Of a DNA stretch of 64,000 nt, positions 36,127 through 43,943 are shown piece after piece (the stretch's first letter is position 1; every line of letters starts with the position of its first letter). The stretch is taken from NCBI RefSeq assembly GCF_963665245.1, contig NZ_OY762267.1, positions 3,196,001-3,260,000 on the forward strand. The letters run 5' to 3'. Below the pieces are notes generated by a model. The model was given only the letters and a program-made list of their open reading frames with translations, made no database searches and had not been told where the DNA came from. The position numbers were made by a program, and so were the translations under genes. The stretch is from an uncultured Paludibaculum sp. GTDB taxonomy: Bacteria; Acidobacteriota; Terriglobia; Bryobacterales; Bryobacteraceae.

Positions 36127-37371
36127 TTGAGGGGAAAAGACGTGCACGAGGTTGTTGAGATGAAACGGCAGGGATTGAGCATCCAGGCCATCAGTCAGCT
36201 GCTGGGGTACGACCGCAAAACTGTTCGTAAGTACCTGCTGGAGCCGGAAGCAAAACCAGAGTACCGGCAGAGGCCAAAGCCGGAAAGCAAATTGGATCGA
36301 TTTCGGTCTTACCTGGAAGAGAGACTGTCGGCCGGAGTTTGGAGTGCCTGCGTCCTTCTGCGGGAGTTGCGCGAGCGAGGCTACCAGGGCGGCTATTCGA
36401 TCCTGACCGATTGGCTGAGACCCAAGCGGCAGATGGCTCATGTGGTCGCGGTGCGGCGGTTTGAAACGCCGCCGGGCCAGCAGGCGCAGGTCGATTGGGG
36501 CCACCTGGGCAGCATCGAGACCAATGGGCTGGAACGGAAACTCTGGGGCTTCGTGTTCACGCTGGGCTACAGCCGGATGATGGTGGCCACGGCGGCACTG
36601 AATCAGAAACTGGGGACCCTGCTGCGACTGCATGAAGCGGCGTTCGCAGAGTTAGGGGGTGTGCCCGAAGAGATCCTGTACGACCGGATGAAAACGGTAT
36701 GGCAGGAGACGGACGAGCGGGGCGAGATCGTCTGGAACCCCGTGTTTTTGGACTTTGCGCGCTATTGGGGTTTCAAGCCCAGGCTCTGCCGGCCGTACCG
36801 GGCACAGACGAAGGGCAAGGTGGAGTCCGGGGTGAAGTACGTCCGGCGCAACTTTCTGTGCAGCCTGCAAGGCCGTGAGCCGAGCGGCCTGGACGACTTC
36901 AATACCCAGCTCCGGGCGTGGGTGTGGGGCGTAGCCAATAAGCGGGTGCACGGGACGACCCATGTTTCGGTCCAGGCCCGCTGGGACGCCGATCAGTTCA
37001 GTCTTCAGCGGATCGAGGGAAGAGCGCCTTATCCGTACCTGGACGAAGAGCTGCGCAAGGTGGCGAGGGATGGCTTCGTCTCCTGGCGCGGCAGCTTGTA
37101 CTCAGTGCCTTGGATCTATGCCGGCAAACAGGTATGGGTGCGTGGCGAGCGGGGTGAGGTGGAGATCCACTACGGGGAGCGGCGCATCGCGCGGCACGGC
37201 GAAGCGCCGCACCGGCACCTGATCGTACGCGATGCCGAGCACCACGAGGGGATTCCCCTCGGTGCGCGGACCGATGGCAAGACGCTGGTCCACATCCGCA
37301 GCCAGGCGCCGGCGGTGGAGATCCGGCCGCTGGACGCTTATGAAAGCGTGGCGTTGGGAGGTGGGCAATGA
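36127..37371 (+). CDS. istA: IS21 transposase IstA
   Basis: A 414-residue protein with an N-terminal helix-turn-helix (LSIQAISQLLGYDRKTVRKYL) and an integrase core. The Asp of QAQVDWG, the Asp of EILYDRMKT and the Glu of AQTKGKVESGVKY form the DDE triad. Its stop overlaps the istB start (ATGA). The start is a TTG at 36127; a GTG at 36142 is possible. Confidence 0.93.
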   Translation: MRGKDVHEVVEMKRQGLSIQAISQLLGYDRKTVRKYLLEPEAKPEYRQRPKPESKLDRFRSYLEERLSAGVWSACVLLRELRERGYQGGYSILTDWLRPKRQMAHVVAVRRFETPPGQQAQVDWGHLGSIETNGLERKLWGFVFTLGYSRMMVATAALNQKLGTLLRLHEAAFAELGGVPEEILYDRMKTVWQETDERGEIVWNPVFLDFARYWGFKPRLCRPYRAQTKGKVESGVKYVRRNFLCSLQGREPSGLDDFNTQLRAWVWGVANKRVHGTTHVSVQARWDADQFSLQRIEGRAPYPYLDEELRKVARDGFVSWRGSLYSVPWIYAGKQVWVRGERGEVEIHYGERRIARHGEAPHRHLIVRDAEHHEGIPLGARTDGKTLVHIRSQAPAVEIRPLDAYESVALGGGQ

Positions 37372-38246
37372 CCTCGATCGAACGGCTGCGGGAGATGCTG
37401 GCCTCGCTGTCGCTGACGGCGCTGGACGCAAAGCTCGAGGCGCTGCTGGAGCAGGCGTCGAAGAAGGAACCGAGCTACGCGGAGTTCCTGCTGGAGACCT
37501 TGGAGGCGGAGGTGGATGCGCGGCGGCAGAGGTATCTGAAGACGCGGCTGCAATTGGCGCACCTGCCTTATGTGAAGACGTTCGAGCAGTTTGATTTCAG
37601 CTTCCAGCCCTCGATAGACGAGCGGCAGGTGCGGGAATTGCAAACGCTGCGCTTCGTCCACGAGGCATCGAATGTGATCCTGCTCGGGCCGCCTGGTGTG
37701 GGCAAGACGCATTTGGCGGTAGCGTTGGCGGAAGCCGCGATCCGTGCGGGACAGCCGGCGTATTTTATGACAGCGCATGATCTGGTGGACGATCTCGGGC
37801 GGGCTTACCGGGAGGGGCGCCTGGATCGGCGGATGAAGGTGTATCTGGCGCCGAAGGTGCTGATCATCGACGAGATGGGCTATCTGCCGCTGGACGACCT
37901 GGGGGCGATGATCTTCTTCCAGTTGGTGAGCGCGCGCTATGAGCGGGGCAGCATCGTGCTGACGTCGAACAAGAGCTATGGAGACTGGGGCGGGATCTTT
38001 GGCGATCCGATTATCGCCACAGCGATTCTGGACCGGCTGTTGCACCACTCAACGACGATCAACATCCGAGGGGAGAGCTATCGGTTGAAGGACCGGCGGA
38101 GGGCCGGATTGGTGCCACTACGAGGGCAGGAGGGCGGGCCGGCGGCCGCGCTTTCGGGGGCCCCGTCTTCCGCTACGCCCAAAGCGCGCCGCCTGAAGGC
38201 GTCGCTGGGCTCCGCTCCAGTCGGGGCCCCCGAAAGCAGGTTCTGA
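37368..38246 (+). CDS. istB: IS21 helper ATPase IstB
   Basis: A 292-residue AAA+ protein of the DnaC/IstB type: Walker A GPPGVGKTHLA, Walker B VLIIDEMGYL, sensor LTSNKSYGDWG. IstB activates and targets the IstA transposase. The C-terminus is about 30 residues longer than usual, with a Pro/Ala-rich tail. It overlaps istA by four bases. Confidence 0.93.
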   Translation: MTSIERLREMLASLSLTALDAKLEALLEQASKKEPSYAEFLLETLEAEVDARRQRYLKTRLQLAHLPYVKTFEQFDFSFQPSIDERQVRELQTLRFVHEASNVILLGPPGVGKTHLAVALAEAAIRAGQPAYFMTAHDLVDDLGRAYREGRLDRRMKVYLAPKVLIIDEMGYLPLDDLGAMIFFQLVSARYERGSIVLTSNKSYGDWGGIFGDPIIATAILDRLLHHSTTINIRGESYRLKDRRRAGLVPLRGQEGGPAAALSGAPSSATPKARRLKASLGSAPVGAPESRF

Positions 38247-38307
38247 GAGGAGTTGGGGTGGGGAATTTTCGACCGGCACTATGAGGAATTTTCAACCGGA
38301 GTTGACA

Positions 38308-38999
38308 CCCGCAAGCAGGACCCGTCCCGGACCACCAAAGATGCCCCAGTCGAAGCTGCCTTCCAAGCCCGTATTCCCCCAAACCAAAGGTTGGGGCTGC
38401 CCCGAACAGGCGTCGCCCAAAAAGCAAGGATGTCCCCGCAAGCAGGACTCGTCCCGGACCACCAAAGATGCCCCAGTCGAAGCTGCCTTCCAGGCCCGCA
38501 TTCCCCCAAACCGAAGGTTGGGGCTGCCCCGAACAAGCGCCGCCCAAAAAGCAAGGATGTCCCCGCAAGCGGACCCGTCCCGGACCACCAAAGAGGCCCC
38601 AGTCGAAGCTGCCTTCCAAGCCCGTATTCCCCCAAACCGAAGGTTGGGGCTGCCCCGAACAAGCGCCGCCCAAAAAGCAAGGATTTCCCCGCAGGCAGGA
38701 CCCGTCCCGGACCACCAAAGATGCCCGAGTCGAAGCTGCCTTCCAGGCCCGCATTCCCCCAAACCGAAGGTTGGGGCTGCCCCGAACACCGCGCCGCCTA
38801 AAAAGCAAGGATGTCCCCGCAAGCAGGACCCGTCCCGGACCACCAAAGATGCCCAAGTCGAAGCTGCCTTCCAGGCCCGTGTTCCCCCAAACCGAAGGTT
38901 GGGGCTGCCCCGAACAAGCGTCGCCCAAAAGGCAAGGATATCCCTGCACAGCAGGACCCGTCCCGGACCACCAAAGAGGCCCTAGTCGAAGCTGCTCCC
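38308..38999 (+). repeat. 127-bp tandem repeat array, second part
   Basis: Continuation of the array after the IS21 element, with unit markers at 38376, 38503, 38629, 38756 and 38884 (spacing 126 to 128). Two sub-versions of the unit alternate after the hairpin: GAACAAGCG(T/C)CGCCC and GAACACCGCGCCGCC. The array breaks off about 65 bases before the first CRISPR repeat. Confidence 0.9.
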
Positions 39000-39063
39000 C
39001 GAGAGTAAGGCCAACCCTCAGTCCGCGGCAGGCACTCTGACTGCCTTCCACGTTCTGAATGGG

Positions 39064-40705
39064 GCTTCAATGAGGCCGCAACCTTGCGGTCGCGGAAATG
39101 CGCCTAGCGACAATGCCAAGCGGGTAATCAGTGAGGCTTCAATGAGGCCGCAACCTTGCGGTCGCGGAAATGAGGTAATTCCGCCGCATTTTTTGAGCTG
39201 ATTTCCGGCTTCAATGAGGCCGCAACCTTGCGGTCGCGGAAATGTCTTAGCCGGTACACCGTTCGGTGTCGATACCAGCGCTTCAATGAGGCCGCAACCC
39301 TGCGGTCGCGGAAATCTCTGGTCCCGTACCACTCGGGATAGCAGTACTCCCGGCTTCAATGAGGCCGCAACCCTGCGGTCGCGGAAATTTGCTGAGGTTA
39401 CAATTCCAGAGCCACCGCCGCTCGGCGTGCTTCAATGAGGCCGCAACCCTGCGGTCGCGGAAATCCACAGTAGCGGACGTTTGGATTGAAGATGTTGTCA
39501 GGCTTCAATGAGGCCGCAACCCTGCGGTCGCGGAAATCACGGTAGACCTCCTGGAGATCATGGACGGCACACTCGCTTCAATGAGGCCGCAACCCTGCGG
39601 TCGCGGAAATATGGCCCACTTCTGGCCCGCCGGGGGGAGAACCTGAGTGGCTTCAATGGGGCCGCAACCCTGCGGTCGCGGAAATTGTCTGGCGGTGTTG
39701 CAACGGTGACGCTAGCCCATGGCGCTTCAATGGGGCCGCAACCCTGCGGTCGCGGAAATACGGCTAGCTGTTCTTCCACTGGATTCCCTGGGCATGCTTC
39801 AATGGGGCCGCAACCCTGCGGTCGCGGAAATCTAGCCACCGCGCGCCCACCGTGCTACTCATGGCCGCTTCAATGGGGCCGCAACCCTGCGGTCGCGGAA
39901 ATTTACGGGCTACTGCGCAGTGAACGGTACGGGTAGCGGCTTCAATGGGGCCGCAACCCTGCGGTCGCGGAAATCGACATTCGCACTAACAACGTCAGCT
40001 GGCACCGGGTTGCTTCAATGGGGCCGCAACCCTGCGGTCGCGGAAATCCCAAGATCATCAGCTCCTTAAAGGGAGGCTCATAACGCTTCAATGGGGCCGC
40101 AACCCTGCGGTCGCGGAAATGGCCTGGCCGAGCTAGAAACGGAACTCACGGAGGAGCGGCTTCAATGAGGCCGCAACCCTGCGGTCGCGGAAATGAGGCC
40201 CGCGGGGGTAGTGTTTCCGCCCAAGGCAAGTCGCTTCAATGAGGCCGCAACCCTGCGGTCGCGGAAATCTGGCTGGCGGCTCCAGCCGACCCCGGGGAGG
40301 GTCGCTTCAATGAGGCCGCAACCCTGCGGTCGCGGAAATAAGACGATGTTGGGGTCGACAGAGGCAGCTAAAGAGGCTTCAATGAGGCCGCAACCCTGCG
40401 GTCGCGGAAATAATTCCCGTCCGGTGTCGGGATGACGGGACAGTCGACGCTTCAATGAGGCCGCAACCCTGCGGTCGCGGAAATCTACCGAAAAAGCGAC
40501 GGTTGGGAATGCAATGGTGTTGCTTCAATGAGGCCGCAACCCTGCGGTCGCGGAAATCCTACCCATCCGTGGATACGCTGGCTGAGAGGATCGGGCTTCA
40601 ATGAGGCCGCAACCCTGCGGTCGCGGAAATGGTGATGATGCCCTTCCGTTCCTAATCTGAGCAACGCATGCTTCAATGAGGCCGCAACCCTGCGGTCGCG
40701 GAAAT
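39064..40705 (-). CRISPR. CRISPR array 1, 23 repeats
   Basis: Twenty-three 36-base repeats (plus strand GCTTCAATGAGGCCGCAACC, then CTGCGGTCGCGGAAAT) and 22 spacers of 35-40 bases. Read on the minus strand the repeat ends ATTGAAGC, the usual 8-base crRNA handle; CCGCA/TGCGG forms the stem. The three repeats at the left end share a C-to-T change (CCTTGCGG), marking that side as the old, trailer end; the leader is on the right. Repeats 1-8 and 16-23 read ATGAGG, but repeats 9-15 (39650-40120) read ATGGGG as in array 3. Confidence 0.97.
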
Positions 40706-40883
40706 AGTACGGTCCAATTCTATCCTGTTTTCAAGGACCTGGGCGCTGCTTTGCGAGCGGTGGGCTCCGGCGCGGGCCGGGTGGGCTTCCTCGTAGGCCG
40801 AACAGCGGCGTAACTCTCTCAAACTCAGCGACTTGACTGGTCGCGAGCGGTTCCTGGGGTCCGAAATGCATCGGACCGCTCGC
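40706..40883 (-). promoter_or_regulatory. CRISPR leader, copy 1
   Basis: These 178 bases match 46247-46424 without gaps and with about eight substitutions. They lie next to the leader-proximal end of array 1 and should hold its promoter and the integration signals. Confidence 0.85.
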
Positions 40884-41055
40884 TCATCTTGTCACGAAGA
40901 CGGGGTAGTCGGCAATCTCGCCATCAAGGCGTGAGAGCGACACTTTGCCCGGCACGGACGAAATCGTTGGCGGTGATCATGCCAGTATTGATGGCCGAGA
41001 GGACGGCCGAGTCGACGATGAAGGGCGAAACGACTCCAGCAGGTCGTCGAAGCAG
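40884..41055 (-). pseudogene. remnant of cas1 3' end
   Basis: The first 42 bases (40884-40925) equal the last codons of the cas4-cas1 gene including its stop. From 40929 the match jumps to 46601, so about 130 bases are missing, and it fades near 41030-41055. This is a decayed copy left by duplication of leader plus adaptation gene. Confidence 0.85.
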
Positions 41056-41124
41056 CGCTGAATTCGGAGCAAGCACGCGGCGTGCGGGCAGGCTGCCAAA
41101 TGGCCGATGATGGGAAGGATCGGC

Positions 41125-42192
41125 ATGCGCGAATCCAACTCAGGTCTGACCGCCCTTGAACGTCGACTTGGCGCGGACTGGCAGCATCTCAGGAAAGCCA
41201 AAGTCCTGGCGGAAGCCAAGCGCAAGGAGTTGACCAAAGAGCTTCGCGAGCTTACCACCGACGACACGAGCATCGTCGTTTTTGGATCCCTAGCCCGTGA
41301 CGAGTTTACAGAGGGAAGCGACATTGACTGGACGCTGCTGGTGGACGGAGCGGCCGATCCGAGGCACCTGGATCAAGCCAAAGAGATTGAAGCCGTTGTG
41401 CAAAGACTGGCCAAGAAGGGCGTCGGGCGAGAGGGGACCTTCGGGAAACTGGCGTTCAGCCACGATGTGGTACATCAGATCGGCGGGCAGAGCGATAGTA
41501 ATCAGAACACGACCAGGCGGATTCTCCTGCTGTTGGAGTCCATGGCGGTTGGGCGCACGGAGGCCTACGAACGTGTTGTCAACAGTGTGCTGAGCCGCTA
41601 CGTATTGGAGGATCGCGGATTCCTGGCGGGCTCCGCCGACCATCACATCCCACGATTCCTACTCAACGACTTCGCACGGTACTGGTGGACGATGGCGGTG
41701 GACTTCGCCTACAAGCACAGGACGCGGTTCGGCGAAGGCGCCGCAATTCGCAATTTGAAGCTGCGCATGTCCAGAAAGCTGATCTACGTGTCCGGAATGC
41801 TCACGTGTTTCAGTTGCCATCTGGACGCTACGCCATGCTCCGGCGGAGCTTCAGTTCGCGACGCCGCAAGGGCTCCGGAATGTATCCAATGTCTGAGGGC
41901 CAAGCTTCAACTGACTCCGCTTGAGGTGATCGCCGGGACGTTCCTGCGTTATCCCCATCTGGACAGCACGGCCCTGGAGCTGTTGAGCGCATACAATGAC
42001 TTCCTCGGCATTCTCTCCAGTGCGAAATCGCGAAGCAAACTGGAGAAGCTCGGGGAAGCGGAATATGAGCAGGACAGAACCTATCAGAAGGCCCGGAAGT
42101 TGAGTCACCACTTCCGCGATGCCTTGGTGAAACTGTTCTTTGATGACAGATCCGGAATCTCGGACCTGACCAAAATATACGGGGTATTCTGA
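41125..42192 (+). CDS. nucleotidyltransferase-fold protein inside CRISPR locus
   Basis: A 355-residue protein. VVFGSLARDEF-TEGSDIDW (Gly54-Ser55, Asp66, Asp68) is the GS-x10-DxD motif of polymerase-beta-type nucleotidyltransferases, most like the DUF294/GlnD-type group. Residues 205-225 (AIRNLKLRMSRKLIY) are a conserved-looking helix. C228xxC231, Cys238 and C253xxC256 may bind zinc. An RKLSHH sequence near residue 325 could be a HEPN-like RxxxxH, but this is weak. The ATG at 41125 follows GGAAGGA. Its stop overlaps the start of the TIM-barrel gene (TGATG). The role is unknown: nucleotide transfer to a protein, RNA or small molecule, perhaps in defence given its place. Confidence 0.75.
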   Translation: MRESNSGLTALERRLGADWQHLRKAKVLAEAKRKELTKELRELTTDDTSIVVFGSLARDEFTEGSDIDWTLLVDGAADPRHLDQAKEIEAVVQRLAKKGVGREGTFGKLAFSHDVVHQIGGQSDSNQNTTRRILLLLESMAVGRTEAYERVVNSVLSRYVLEDRGFLAGSADHHIPRFLLNDFARYWWTMAVDFAYKHRTRFGEGAAIRNLKLRMSRKLIYVSGMLTCFSCHLDATPCSGGASVRDAARAPECIQCLRAKLQLTPLEVIAGTFLRYPHLDSTALELLSAYNDFLGILSSAKSRSKLEKLGEAEYEQDRTYQKARKLSHHFRDALVKLFFDDRSGISDLTKIYGVF

Positions 42193-42908
42193 TGCGAACC
42201 ATTGGTTTCTCTACCGGCGCACTGGCCTTCGCTGACTTCGCTCGCGGAGTGTCGATGCTCCACGGGAAGGATGTCCATGCGATTGAGTTGTCCGCGCTAC
42301 GCCAGGAGGAACTCGGTCCACTTTCCCGCGGATTGGGCGAATTGGACTTGCGGCCGTTCACCTATGTGGCGATCCATGCGCCCAGCAAGTTCCGCAAGCA
42401 GGATGAAGCGGCGGTGGTGGAGACACTGCTTGCGTTGACGAAGCGAGGATGGCCCATCATTCTTCACCCTGACGCGATTTTCGACCATGGTCTTTGGAGG
42501 CCCCTTGGCGTAAATCTGCTGATTGAAAACATGGACAAGCGGAAACCGGTCGGGCGAACGGCGCCCGAGCTGATGAAGGTCTTCGAGAAGCTGCCGGATG
42601 CGGCGTTCTGCTTTGACATTGGCCATGCCCGGCAGGTGGACCCGACGATGACCGCCGCTTACTTTCTGCTGAAGGAGTTTGGCAGCCGCCTGCGGCAGGT
42701 GCATATGAGCGAAGTGAATACGCGGAGCACCCATGACCCGCTGTCGTTCGCGTCGATCCTCTCCTTCAAAGAGGTGGCGGATCAAATTCCAGAGAGCGTG
42801 CCGATCATTCTGGAGACGCCGGTCGCTGAAGGGCAGATCGTGGCGGAGATGAAGAAGGCGGCGGAAGCACTGCGGATCGGAAGCCGCGAACTCGCTGTTG
42901 CTGGATGA
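42192..42908 (+). CDS. endonuclease IV/xylose isomerase-like TIM barrel
   Basis: A 238-residue TIM-barrel protein of the AP_endonuc_2 superfamily. Metal-ligand candidates follow the order of endonuclease IV: His62 (IHAPS), His92 (LHPDA), Glu112 (LIENM), Asp142 and His145 (FDIGHA), His171 (VHMSE), His181 and Glu208 (ILETP). This could be a metal-dependent nuclease or a sugar isomerase. Translation is coupled to the nucleotidyltransferase gene. No signal peptide. The decayed CRISPR array begins within about 45 bases of its stop. Confidence 0.78.
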   Translation: MRTIGFSTGALAFADFARGVSMLHGKDVHAIELSALRQEELGPLSRGLGELDLRPFTYVAIHAPSKFRKQDEAAVVETLLALTKRGWPIILHPDAIFDHGLWRPLGVNLLIENMDKRKPVGRTAPELMKVFEKLPDAAFCFDIGHARQVDPTMTAAYFLLKEFGSRLRQVHMSEVNTRSTHDPLSFASILSFKEVADQIPESVPIILETPVAEGQIVAEMKKAAEALRIGSRELAVAG

Positions 42909-43020
42909 TGGCCGGGGGCGAGTGGGGTGGTTCGAGTGGGGGTGGGTGTGCGGTGAAGTTGGCGCGCCTTGGAGTTGCGGAAGTGCGCGTAAGCTTCGGC
43001 GGCTTGTGCGCATTGTGCTC

Positions 43021-43276
43021 GCTTCAATGGGGCCGCTGCCTTGGGGGCGCGGAAATGGCCGGATGATGGCCACCTGGACAACGAAATCGTAGCTTCAATG
43101 AGGCCGCGACCCTGCGGTCGCGGAAATCCGGAGTCATCGGAAACTTCCAGATGGCGGGAATGAAGCTTCAATGAGGCCGTAACCTCGCGGTCGCGGAAAT
43201 GCCTGCGACGCCGACACCCCGCTTTGAATCAGGGCGTCGAGCTTCAATGAGGCCGCAACCTCGCGGTCGCGGAAAT
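43021..43276 (-). CRISPR. CRISPR array 2, decayed
   Basis: Four repeats start at 43021, 43092, 43165 and 43241, each with different point changes from the consensus; spacers are 35, 37 and 40 bases. A fifth, more decayed copy is likely at 42950-42984 because it ends GTTGCGGAAGT and leaves a 36-base spacer. No leader adjoins it; an IS200-type element interrupts it on the right. It is probably the old trailer end of array 3. Confidence 0.88.
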
Positions 43277-43296
43277 TCCATGAGTCAACCAAACCA

Positions 43297-43885
43297 CCGC
43301 CTGTAAGGCGGAGGCTTGCATCGACGGACTGCAAGTCGCTGTTCCGGCCAGAGGCCGGCTCGAAGTCGCCCCGCTCCCAGCGGGCTTCTCTCTTGTAGAG
43401 GGCCTCAACCCTCTACTTTGAAATCGTCGTCCCGATTTTCTGTCTGATCCGCGATGTATTGCGCGATCATCTCGTCGGTGACGTTCCCGGTGCTGCAGCA
43501 GAAATAGCCCCGCGCCCACATGTGTTGGCCCCAATAGTGCTTCTTCACGTGTGGGAACTCCAGCATGATCTTGTGCGCCGTCTTCCCCTTCACGTACTGC
43601 ATCAGCCGGCTGATCGCCACCTGCGGCGGTATCGATACCAGCAAATGCACGTGATCCTTCGAAACATGACCCTTCATGATCTTCACATCGTGGTCCCCGC
43701 AGATCTCTCGGATCAGATCCCGGAGCCTCAGCGCCACCTCTCCCGCCAGCACGGGCTTGCGGTACTTCGTCGTCCATACCAAGTCCAGGTGGATTTCATA
43801 GACGGTGTGCGCACCGCGTCGATATGATCCCATCCCTCAACACTATCCCGCGGCGCTCCTAGCTGAAGCCGTCGCCTCAAGGCGA
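43297..43885 (-). mobile_element. IS200/IS605-type element in the CRISPR array
   Basis: A tnpA gene bounded by small subterminal hairpins: CCGCC-TGTAA-GGCGG at 43297-43311 and TCGCC-TCAA-GGCGA at 43872-43885. Elements of this family lack long inverted repeats and target duplications, so the exact ends (within 43277-43943) cannot be fixed. No tnpB is present. Confidence 0.8.
43405..43833 (-). CDS. tnpA: IS200-type TnpA (Y1 HUH transposase)
   Basis: A 142-residue protein with the HUH motif in KDHVHLLVSIPP and a catalytic tyrosine candidate in MIAQYIADQ near the C-terminus. KYRKPVL and the ACxCST-like CCSTGN segments are family traits. TnpA moves single-stranded DNA using terminal hairpins, which are present on both sides. 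The frame is intact. Confidence 0.93.
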   Translation of the reverse strand: MGSYRRGAHTVYEIHLDLVWTTKYRKPVLAGEVALRLRDLIREICGDHDVKIMKGHVSKDHVHLLVSIPPQVAISRLMQYVKGKTAHKIMLEFPHVKKHYWGQHMWARGYFCCSTGNVTDEMIAQYIADQTENRDDDFKVEG

Positions 43886-43943
43886 GGGCTTGACCCCTCC
43901 CAGAGTGAGACAGTCAGTCGGGATGCTTATGCGACAAGGGGAC

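Larger units (their letters stand above)
36019..38307 (+). mobile_element. IS21-family insertion sequence
   Basis: The 2289-bp element has related ends: left TGTCAGCGCCGGTGC, right the complement of TGTCAACTCCGGTTG, each with a second shared block (CATAGTGCCG, GAAAATTCCCCACCCC). CCCG flanks both sides, a 4-bp target duplication that restores the 127-bp repeat when removed. It carries istA and istB. Confidence 0.92.

Noticed and set aside
38173..39051. A 292-residue minus-strand frame with WWSGTGPACGD-type repeats
   Set aside because: It arises from the 127-bp tandem units. Indels of one base between units shift the frame, and no start signal or family is recognisable.
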